Of a stretch of DNA of 8,666 bases, positions 1 to 6,134 are shown piece after piece. The DNA lies in NCBI GenBank assembly GCA_000434535.1, contig FR878703.1, positions 1 through 8,666 of the forward strand. The letters are read 5' to 3'. How positions within the stretch are numbered: position 1 is the first letter of the stretch; each line of letters opens with the position of its first letter. The notes under the pieces were generated by a model. It was not told where the DNA came from. It saw only the letters and a program-made list of their open reading frames with translations, and ran no database searches. A program made the position numbers and the translations under genes. The DNA comes from Collinsella sp. CAG:166 (GTDB lineage Bacteria > Actinomycetota > Coriobacteriia > Coriobacteriales > Coriobacteriaceae).

Positions 1-24
1 CGTAACCTTGGCCCTATCCCATAG

Positions 25-2010
25 TTAGTTCTGCGAGAAAAAGGGGGACTGCCTCGGATCCACCGGCGGATGCGGCATCGGGCCACCCTGGGGACTACCT
101 TGCGAGCCGCCCTGACCGCCCATCATCTTATCGATGGCGTCCTGAACCTCGCCCTCGAACTTTTTCATTCCCTCGTGCAAACGACGCTGACCGTCCTCAG
201 AGCGCAGCTCCTCCATTTGCTCGGGCGAAATACCCAATAGCTCGCCCAGCACGCCCATCATCTCGTTTCGCACGCGCTCGCTCGTATCCTCGTCAGCAAA
301 ACGGCGCACCTCGGCGCGCGCCAGCGAATCGACCGTCATACGCTCCTTACCGTTAAGCCCCAGGTCGGACCACGCGAGCATATACGGCCAGGAGCGCTCG
401 GCAAACGAACGGGCCGAGACGATCGGCGCCGTCGGCAACATGCGGCGGGCAGCCTCACCCTGTCGAACGAGCATCAGCAGCAGCGAGCAAGCCTCAGGCT
501 TGCCAGCGGCCATCGGGATGTCGTCGAAAGATCGATTGCGGTCCACGTGCGCCTCGAGCGCGCCATCGACCTCACCCGGCTCAAGCCCGCCGAGCAGCTG
601 TGCCGCGCGGTCGAGCATATCGACCGGGCCGTCGAGCGTCGAGAGCGCCTGCGCCAGCACGCGCTCCATACAATCTTCCACCGCGTTGAGCGTCACGAGC
701 TCTTGGGGCACCACGGCAGACGTGCGGTTGCGCACACGTGCCACAAACTCAAGCGTCGACAGGTACACATCGCCAAAGGGCGCGTAATCGCCCTGGTAGC
801 CGCCGCAAAGCGCCGGCGCCGCCAGCGCGTACTCGGTTTTGGACAGCGGGCTCAGCGCCATCGCACCCAGCTCGAGCGCCGTGTCCTCCAGCATGAGGCC
901 CAGCGTGCGCGAGCGCAGACGCTCGGCATCGCCCGCCGACACGTCGCGATCGAGCACACGCGCCGCATCCGGTGCATCGCGCTCGACGGTGCGAATGTGC
1001 AAACGCTCGGCGATGGCACGGACGGCGGCACAGCGGGCAGCCTCGGCCTCTTCCTGCGCCGGCGTAAAGATACGGTTGCGTCCCAGCACCAGGCCAATCA
1101 CATTACGCGGGCCCAGAGCGTCGACGGCCAGCGCCGCCAGCAGGGACGACGGCAAGTCACCCTCGAGTGCCACCACAGCACGCGACGCACCGTGGGCTCG
1201 GGCGTTGTCGCGCACGGCGAGCACCAGCGCCTGCCACAGCCACTCCTCGGAACGGAACTCGGACAGTTCGTGATCTTCCAGGGCATCGAGCATCACGCCG
1301 CGCTGAATCTCCTGGACCAGCAGGCTCTCCTCAAAACACGGCGCCTGGGCCACCACGCGACCGCAGTCGTCGAGCACAAACGAACCGCCGGTATACACCG
1401 ACTCGTCATAGGCGCCGACCGGCGCCATGCAGGCAAACCACACGCTGCGCTTGGATGCGATCTTGCGGTAGGCGCCGCTGCGAACGGCGGCAATGGCGGC
1501 AGTCTCGCGATCGGTCATGTCAAACGCGTTGAATTGAAAATACGCAATGAGGTCAACACCGGTCGGCAACATCTCGAGTTCGCGGTCCAAGTCAAAAATC
1601 ACGGCGATGCGCACGCCGTCCACGTCGAACACCGGCGGCGCCCAACGCGTGTCGCTGTTCTCGCCACGCTGCAGGGCAATGCTCGAACGCGCCGGCACCA
1701 CATGACCGTCCTTGAGCATCATGTAGTCGAGCAGCGGCTGGCCCTCAAACGAAACCGCCGCGGGCACGATGCAGATCATGTCAAGCTCCTGGATACGCTC
1801 GGCGACACCAGTCAAGCCGGCAAGCACGTCGTGCTCAAAGTCGGCAGCGCCCACCAGGCCACCGGGCATGGCGCCCATAAAGAGCGGGGCCGGAACGCAC
1901 AGCACGCGCGCCCCGCGCTCGTGGGCCAGACGAGCCTGGTCCTCGATGCGGCCGCAAATGCCCTCAATATCACCCAGGCGCATATCGATCTGTGCAAGCG
2001 CGAGCTTCAT
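25..2010 (-). CDS. NadE-family (glutamine-dependent NAD+ synthetase-like) protein with degenerate active sites
   Basis: The family makes NAD+ from deamido-NAD+, ATP and glutamine: an N-terminal nitrilase-type domain frees ammonia and a C-terminal PP-loop domain adenylates and amidates. The layout matches: nitrilase-like part about 1-245 (opening MKLALAQIDMRLGDIEG) and synthetase-like part about 255-550, with the family stretches AALAVDALGPRNV, SPLSKTE (387-393), GDYAPFGDV and APIVSARSFAERSWP. Catalytic residues are missing by my alignment. The nitrilase Glu site reads VPAPLF (Ala41), the Lys site falls on Ser110, and the CED site reads VIFDLD (139-140) with no Cys nearby. The PP-loop SGGxDS reads EGDLPS (283-288). 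A tail beyond about 551 ends Gly/Gln/Pro-rich (from 631). I chose the ATG at 2010 because GGAAAGGG precedes it by 7 nt and it matches the family N-terminus; an ATG at 2037 adds nine residues without a ribosome binding site. The frame is intact over 661 codons, so I infer a retained pseudoenzyme or new function. Family is well supported; NAD+ synthesis is doubtful, so no symbol is given. Confidence 0.88.
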   Translation of the reverse strand: MKLALAQIDMRLGDIEGICGRIEDQARLAHERGARVLCVPAPLFMGAMPGGLVGAADFEHDVLAGLTGVAERIQELDMICIVPAAVSFEGQPLLDYMMLKDGHVVPARSSIALQRGENSDTRWAPPVFDVDGVRIAVIFDLDRELEMLPTGVDLIAYFQFNAFDMTDRETAAIAAVRSGAYRKIASKRSVWFACMAPVGAYDESVYTGGSFVLDDCGRVVAQAPCFEESLLVQEIQRGVMLDALEDHELSEFRSEEWLWQALVLAVRDNARAHGASRAVVALEGDLPSSLLAALAVDALGPRNVIGLVLGRNRIFTPAQEEAEAARCAAVRAIAERLHIRTVERDAPDAARVLDRDVSAGDAERLRSRTLGLMLEDTALELGAMALSPLSKTEYALAAPALCGGYQGDYAPFGDVYLSTLEFVARVRNRTSAVVPQELVTLNAVEDCMERVLAQALSTLDGPVDMLDRAAQLLGGLEPGEVDGALEAHVDRNRSFDDIPMAAGKPEACSLLLMLVRQGEAARRMLPTAPIVSARSFAERSWPYMLAWSDLGLNGKERMTVDSLARAEVRRFADEDTSERVRNEMMGVLGELLGISPEQMEELRSEDGQRRLHEGMKKFEGEVQDAIDKMMGGQGGSQGSPQGGPMPHPPVDPRQSPFFSQN

Positions 2011-2017
2011 GGCCCAG

Positions 2018-2025
2018 CCCTTTCC
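2018..2025 (-). promoter_or_regulatory. Ribosome binding site of the NadE-like gene
   Basis: On the minus strand GGAAAGGG lies 7 nt upstream of the ATG at 2010. No comparable purine run precedes the alternative ATG at 2037. This site decides the start in favour of the shorter protein. Confidence 0.7.
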
Positions 2026-2047
2026 GTCGTAAACCATCGAAATCGTA

Positions 2048-2082
2048 GTAAAAGCGCCGGCCGCATAATGCAGCCGGCGCTT
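2048..2082 (-). terminator. Probable intrinsic terminator after the superoxide reductase gene
   Basis: A perfect 10-bp inverted repeat (AAGCGCCGGC at 2052-2061 and GCCGGCGCTT at 2073-2082) encloses an 11-nt loop. Read on the minus strand, the GC-rich stem runs into TTTT followed by AC, a short U-tract. On the plus strand no T-run follows, so the orientation fits termination of the gene ending at 2128. The U-tract is weak, so some read-through into the NadE-like gene is possible. I found no convincing promoter between this hairpin and the NadE-like start. Confidence 0.65.
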
Positions 2083-2106
2083 GCATGTGCATATGCTAGC
2101 TATGAT

Positions 2107-2118
2107 ACCCCGAGCGGG
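2107..2118. repeat. 12-bp direct repeat, copy 1 (ACCCCGAGCGGG)
   Basis: This copy lies 9 nt past the stop codon of the superoxide reductase gene. An identical 12-mer lies at 2630-2641. On the minus strand the site can fold as CCCC-GCTC-GGGG. Function is unknown. Two copies of a short GC-rich word can occur by chance, but both sit just after a stop codon. Confidence 0.45.
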
Positions 2119-2127
2119 GGCGCGCTC

Positions 2128-2490
2128 CTAGAATGTCGCGGACCACAGCCCGTGCAGGTTGCAGTAGGCATAGACGGTACCGGTCTTGGAGCCGCCCGCG
2201 AAAAACGTCGCGGGCTTCATGCCGGGCTCAAGGTAATGGACCTCCAGACGGCCCTCGGCCTCAAGGGCAATCCACTCAATATAGTGCTCGGGCAGGCTGG
2301 GATGCTCAACCGAGCCCACGCGTGCGCGGATCACGTGACCGTCACGCTCGGTCTCGACAACAGGCACGTGCTTCTCGTGCGCCGCGTCCTCAGTGTTTGC
2401 AGTCAGTTCCGTGCAGCCGGCAGGGATCGCAACGTCGTCGCCAAGGGCGGCGATGAGCTTGCCGTCAGGGTCCTTAAAGAATTTCGCCAT
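2128..2490 (-). CDS. Superoxide reductase, desulfoferrodoxin family (class III-like)
   Basis: Superoxide reductase reduces superoxide to hydrogen peroxide in the cytoplasm at a ferrous His4-Cys site, without making oxygen as superoxide dismutase does. The 120-aa protein carries the full centre II ligand set: His41 in EKHVPVV, His63 and His69 in VEHPSLPEHYIEWI, and Cys110 and His113 in CNLHGLW. The active-site Glu39-Lys40 pair is also present. The N-terminus (1-35) resembles the desulforedoxin-like domain of desulfoferrodoxin, but the cysteines that bind the rubredoxin-type centre I iron are gone, leaving only Cys26. This matches what is known of class III enzymes such as that of Treponema pallidum. 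The ATG at 2490 has a strong AAAGGAGA ribosome binding site; the open frame continues upstream into the helicase gene only as a shadow. The gene is flanked by an inverted repeat upstream and a terminator-like hairpin downstream, so it is probably a single-gene unit. Electron donor (rubredoxin or other) is not visible here. Confidence 0.94.
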   Translation of the reverse strand: MAKFFKDPDGKLIAALGDDVAIPAGCTELTANTEDAAHEKHVPVVETERDGHVIRARVGSVEHPSLPEHYIEWIALEAEGRLEVHYLEPGMKPATFFAGGSKTGTVYAYCNLHGLWSATF

Positions 2491-2495
2491 GATGT

Positions 2496-2503
2496 TCTCC
2501 TTT
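2496..2503 (-). promoter_or_regulatory. Ribosome binding site of the superoxide reductase gene
   Basis: On the minus strand AAAGGAGA precedes the ATG at 2490, with 6 nt between GGAG and the start. It is close to ideal and fixes the start well inside a longer open frame that reaches to 2724. Confidence 0.85.
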
Positions 2504-2523
2504 GCTGATGTGCCAATGTTCTT

Positions 2524-2557
2524 GATGGTTCTTATGCCCAAAGGCAGGCGAACCATC
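2524..2557 (-). promoter_or_regulatory. Inverted repeat in the superoxide reductase upstream region, possible operator or leader hairpin
   Basis: GATGGTTC (2524-2531) and GAACCATC (2550-2557) form a perfect 8-bp inverted repeat around an 18-nt spacer. The spacer has an inner GCC/GGC stem with a 4-nt loop (2536-2545). It sits 34-67 nt upstream of the superoxide reductase start. A weak -10-like CATAAG on the minus strand (2531-2536) falls at one arm, but no good -35 is visible. No T-run follows on either strand, so it does not look like a terminator. An operator over the promoter or an mRNA leader hairpin are both possible. Confidence 0.45.
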
Positions 2558-2629
2558 CACGGCATGGCAAATGAACACATAACGGGCAGGGACGATGGGG
2601 CAGCGCGAGCTATCCGCCCTAGCAGTCCC

Positions 2630-2641
2630 ACCCCGAGCGGG
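2630..2641. repeat. 12-bp direct repeat, copy 2 (ACCCCGAGCGGG)
   Basis: This copy directly abuts the stop codon of the SNF2 helicase gene (stop at 2642-2644) and is identical to 2107-2118. The pair brackets the superoxide reductase unit. On the minus strand it can form only a small CCC-GCTC-GGG hairpin and no U-tract follows, so a terminator function is not supported by sequence alone. Confidence 0.45.
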
Positions 2642-5600
2642 TTAGCGCCCGTCGCCGCCCAGCAGCGCCAGAACATCCTCGCGGGTAAACAGCGCCGACG
2701 AGATACCGTCGCCGCCAAGCACACTGTTGACCAGGTCGCGCTTGGACTCCTGCATCTGCATAATGCGCTCCTCGATCGTGTCCTTGGCGATGAGCTTGTA
2801 CACGGTCACGGTATGTTGCTGGCCAATACGATGCGCGCGGTCGGTCGCCTGGTCCTGTGCGGCCACGTTCCACCACGGGTCGTAGTGGATGACCACGTCG
2901 GCAGCCGTCAGGTTAAGGCCCACGCCGCCCGCCTTGAGCGAGATCAAAAAGACCGGCACCTCGCCCGCCTGGAACTGTGCGACCATCTTGGCGCGGCTCT
3001 CTTTAGACGATGCGCCCGTGAGCTTAAGGAAGGCGATATCCTCCTTGGCCAGGCGCTTGCCAATGATATCGAGCATGCCCGTAAACTGGCTGAACAGCAA
3101 GATGCGATGGCCACCGTCGAGCGCGCCGTGGACGAGCTCCATGCACGTATCGAGTTTGGCGCTTCCCGCCTTGTAATCCTCGTAGTGCAGACGCGGGTCG
3201 CAGCAGATCTGGCGCAGCTTGGTGAGCTCGGCGAGCACCTTGAGCTTATCCTTCTTAAACTCCCCGGCCTCGCGGTGCTGCACCTGCTGGGCGATGCGGT
3301 CCTGATTTGCCAGGTAAAGCTTGCGCTGCTCACCGGTGAGCTGAGCCACGACTGTGTCCTCGATCTTTTCGGGCAGATCGGCCACCACGTCCTCTTTGAC
3401 ACGGCGCAGCACAAACGGCGACACAAGCGCCTGCAGGCGGGCGGCGCTGTCACCTTCGGCGTGCTCGACCGGGCTTTCGAAGCGCTTTGCGAACGATTCG
3501 CGCGTGCCAAGCAGGCCCGGCATCAAAAAGTCGAAGATGCTCCAGAGCTCGGATAGGCGGTTTTCGATGGGCGTGCCCGTCAAGGCAAAGCGCACGCCGG
3601 CCGGCAGACGCTTGGCAGCGCGCGCCACCTGGGTGAGCGGGTTTTTAATGTACTGGGCCTCGTCGAGCACAACGCGGGCAAAATCCTGCTCGGCGTACTC
3701 ATCGATATCACGGCGCATAAGGTCATACGACGTCACGACCACGTTATGCTCGACCACGCCGGCGATTTGCACGCGACGCTGGGCCTTGGCGCCCACGATG
3801 GCGCACACATCGAGCGACGGGGCGAAGCGCTCCAGTTCGGCGGTCCAGTTGTACACGAGCGAGGCCGGGCATACCACGAGCGTGGGCTTAGTGTCCCCCG
3901 CCTCCACGCACGCCAGAATGTGCGCGATCATCTGGAGCGTTTTGCCCAGGCCCATGTCGTCGGCCAAGATGCCGCCAAGGCCCAGGTGTTCGAGCGAGCC
4001 GAGCCACTGGTAGCCGTCGACCTGGTAGCCGCGCATCGTTGCCTTGAGCGATGCCGGCACCGTAAAGTCCATCTTGCCGAGCGTGTCCAGGCGCTCGACG
4101 GTACGGCGGAACGCAGCGTCGCGATCGGCCTCGAGCGCGGGCGTGCGCGCGAGCATGCTATCGACAAAAAGGGTGCTCGACGCGGGAAGCGACACGCCGT
4201 CGAGCAGGTCGACGGCATCGACACCCAGGTCCTCGGCGAGGCCAAACGCGGCTCGGGCGCCCTCGTCCAGGCGAATGATGTCGCCGGACGTAAGGCGCGC
4301 AAACGTTTGATGACGCTTGTACGAATCGAGATAGACGGCAAGGTCCGCAGCCGAAAGCCCACTCGCACCCAACTCGACGTCGAGCAAGTTGCTCTTGACG
4401 GTGGCGCGCACCGAGAGTTTGGGCGCAGGGCGCACCGAGATCTGGCGCAGGCGGTCGCTGAGCATGACCTCGCCCAGCTCGGACAGGGCAGACAGGCCCT
4501 CGGTCAGCAAGTGGAACAGGCTCTCGTCATCGCGCTCCTCAAACGCCAGACCGCCCTCGTAGAAATCGAAGTACAGGGCCGCCGTGTCCATAACGCGAAA
4601 CTCCGCCACCTCGTCGCGGAGCGGCACGCCCGGGCGCTGCTCTTCGAAGAGACTGCCCGGAGCGCCCAGGCTAAAGAGGTCTGCCGACCAATCGCCGTAG
4701 GTAACCGTAATTTTGCAGGTCACGAGCCCATCATCGACGCCGATCGCCATAGCAAAGCTCGGCTCGGGTGCCACGGTATCGAGCGCGGCGGGCGCGGTGA
4801 GGTCGGTGTAGTCGCGCAAAATGGGCAGCGCCATACGACAGAACTCCCCCACCTGGTCGGCAGCGATATGGACCGGCGTGCGACAGGGCAGCAAGCGCGA
4901 TAGGAACGGCGCTGCATGCTGGGCAAACGCCACATCGGTGCGGCGCGCACGGCGGGTGTCGACCAGATAGGCTACGTCGCCCGAAGCAAAGCAGTATGCA
5001 TCGGCCGGCAGGCGCAGATCGTAGCTACCACCAGCCGCCGGCGCGATTTTGGCGGCAAGGAGCGGTGGGCGCCTAGACAGCGCCTCGTCCTCCCCTTCCG
5101 GAGGCATCTCAACCGCCACGTCATAGGTGCGATGCGTCGTCGTCCCCCGCGACCAGGCGGGCTCAAAGGAGATGGTCTGGCCGCGCAGCAGGTCCAGCAC
5201 ATATACGATGCTATGCTCGGACAGCGGCAACTGACGCTCGGCGACAAAACCGCTGCGGGCAAAGTCGTACGACGCCGAACGCGAGCTTGTGATGTCATCG
5301 AGATAGGCAACTGTCGTCACAACAAGGTTGAGCAGCTTTGTCGACACGTCTTCAAAGGCTTCGGGCGTATGGACAAACGTGAGCTTCTTGCCGTACGAGA
5401 AGGTGCCGCCGCGCACGTAGGCATCGGCCATGCCGTCGATATCCTTGACCACGTAGGACACCGAACCGCAGCGAATGCGGAACTCGAGCGCCCAGCTAAA
5501 GCGGTCGGCGAACAGCGGATTGTAGTACGGCACCAGCGAGGGCTCCAACACCGCCTTGGGGGCATCGGGATCCACACTGCCGGCGAGCTTGCGGCGTATG

Positions 5601-6106
5601 CTCGCCAGCTCATCCATGCGCGCGTCCGAAAGATCGGAGAGCGCCGCCATAAGGCTGGGACTCGTGGGGACGGGCGCCGGAAAGGGAAAATTGGGGTTGA
5701 CGGCCGGCGCTTTGGGCGCGGTGCGCGCGGGCTGTTTCGGCTGCGCCGTAAACGTGCGAACCGGCGTGCGCAAACCTTCGACGGGCTCGGCGCCGCTGGC
5801 ATCCAAATACGCCAGAGCCGTGGCAATGGCGTGCTTGCACATGCCGGGGTAACGATAGGCAGCGGGACAATCGCAATCGTAGTCGATTACCTCGTGCTCG
5901 TCCATGTCGAGCGCCACGCGCGTCTTGTACAGGTCGCCGCGCGAGCCGCGCACCGAGCCCTCAACCGTCACGTTTTTGGAGAAGCGCGAGCCGCTGTCCT
6001 CAATCGACAGCACGGCGCCGTTGAGCATGAGCGAACGCCCCTTCATAAAGGTGCCGCTCAAAGCCGCCTCTTTGCGAAGCGCCTGCACAAACGTCCCCTG
6101 CGCCAT
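2642..6106 (-). CDS. SWIM zinc-finger SNF2-family DNA-dependent ATPase/helicase
   Basis: A Swi2/Snf2-type ATPase that would move along double-stranded DNA or remodel protein-DNA complexes. In order, numbered from the ATG at 6106: a SWIM zinc finger CxCx9CxH (Cys78, Cys80, Cys90, His92); a Pro/Ala-rich linker about 114-152; a long bacterial SNF2-associated middle region about 160-690; the SNF2 ATPase core with DDMGLGKT (Walker A, Lys722), VVCPASLVYNW, DEAQ (815-818) and LTGTPIENRLSELWS; then the helicase C lobe with ILLFSQF, SLKAGGVGLNL and TDRAHRIGQ. All ATPase motifs look intact. At 1154 aa it has the usual length for SWIM-SNF2 proteins. The ATG at 6106 is preferred over GTG at 6124 because GGAGG lies 5 nt before it. 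It begins 28 bases after the dnaE stop with no terminator between, so the two are probably cotranscribed. I infer a replication, repair or transcription-recycling role; the specific function is not established. Confidence 0.96.
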   Translation of the reverse strand: MAQGTFVQALRKEAALSGTFMKGRSLMLNGAVLSIEDSGSRFSKNVTVEGSVRGSRGDLYKTRVALDMDEHEVIDYDCDCPAAYRYPGMCKHAIATALAYLDASGAEPVEGLRTPVRTFTAQPKQPARTAPKAPAVNPNFPFPAPVPTSPSLMAALSDLSDARMDELASIRRKLAGSVDPDAPKAVLEPSLVPYYNPLFADRFSWALEFRIRCGSVSYVVKDIDGMADAYVRGGTFSYGKKLTFVHTPEAFEDVSTKLLNLVVTTVAYLDDITSSRSASYDFARSGFVAERQLPLSEHSIVYVLDLLRGQTISFEPAWSRGTTTHRTYDVAVEMPPEGEDEALSRRPPLLAAKIAPAAGGSYDLRLPADAYCFASGDVAYLVDTRRARRTDVAFAQHAAPFLSRLLPCRTPVHIAADQVGEFCRMALPILRDYTDLTAPAALDTVAPEPSFAMAIGVDDGLVTCKITVTYGDWSADLFSLGAPGSLFEEQRPGVPLRDEVAEFRVMDTAALYFDFYEGGLAFEERDDESLFHLLTEGLSALSELGEVMLSDRLRQISVRPAPKLSVRATVKSNLLDVELGASGLSAADLAVYLDSYKRHQTFARLTSGDIIRLDEGARAAFGLAEDLGVDAVDLLDGVSLPASSTLFVDSMLARTPALEADRDAAFRRTVERLDTLGKMDFTVPASLKATMRGYQVDGYQWLGSLEHLGLGGILADDMGLGKTLQMIAHILACVEAGDTKPTLVVCPASLVYNWTAELERFAPSLDVCAIVGAKAQRRVQIAGVVEHNVVVTSYDLMRRDIDEYAEQDFARVVLDEAQYIKNPLTQVARAAKRLPAGVRFALTGTPIENRLSELWSIFDFLMPGLLGTRESFAKRFESPVEHAEGDSAARLQALVSPFVLRRVKEDVVADLPEKIEDTVVAQLTGEQRKLYLANQDRIAQQVQHREAGEFKKDKLKVLAELTKLRQICCDPRLHYEDYKAGSAKLDTCMELVHGALDGGHRILLFSQFTGMLDIIGKRLAKEDIAFLKLTGASSKESRAKMVAQFQAGEVPVFLISLKAGGVGLNLTAADVVIHYDPWWNVAAQDQATDRAHRIGQQHTVTVYKLIAKDTIEERIMQMQESKRDLVNSVLGGDGISSALFTREDVLALLGGDGR

Positions 6107-6111
6107 CACTT

Positions 6112-6116
6112 CCTCC
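6112..6116 (-). promoter_or_regulatory. Ribosome binding site of the SNF2 helicase gene
   Basis: GGAGG on the minus strand lies 5 nt upstream of the ATG at 6106. It would lie inside the coding region if the in-frame GTG at 6124 were the start, and that GTG has no purine-rich site of its own, so the ATG is favoured. Confidence 0.7.
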
Positions 6117-6134
6117 AATCTCACCCGGGGTAGC

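Noticed and set aside
1..24. Possible remnant of a further gene at the left edge
   Set aside because: Only 24 bases are present, with no start, stop or ribosome binding pattern that I can assign.
2101..2120. CCCCGAGCGGGG hairpin as a second terminator, or TATCAT on the minus strand as a -10 promoter element
   Set aside because: No T-run follows the hairpin on the minus strand. The TATCAT has no -35 partner, and a promoter there would lie before the stronger terminator hairpin.
547..2508. 653-codon open frame on the plus strand, antisense to the NadE-like and superoxide reductase genes
   Set aside because: It is rich in His, Arg and Gln as expected for a frame opposite GC-rich coding DNA, has no recognisable domain, and overlaps two genes with clear protein signatures and ribosome binding sites.
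2491..2724. Upstream extension of the superoxide reductase frame to about 198 residues
   Set aside because: The extra residues match no family, overlap the helicase 3' end, and the strong AAAGGAGA site places the start at 2490.
6107..6124. GTG at 6124 as the SNF2 helicase start
   Set aside because: It lacks a ribosome binding site and would put the GGAGG sequence inside the coding region; the ATG at 6106 is better placed.
2393..6133. Several long plus-strand open frames (about 385-405 codons) opposite the SNF2 helicase gene
   Set aside because: The conserved helicase motifs are on the minus strand; these frames have His/Arg-rich, motif-free translations typical of antisense shadows at high GC.
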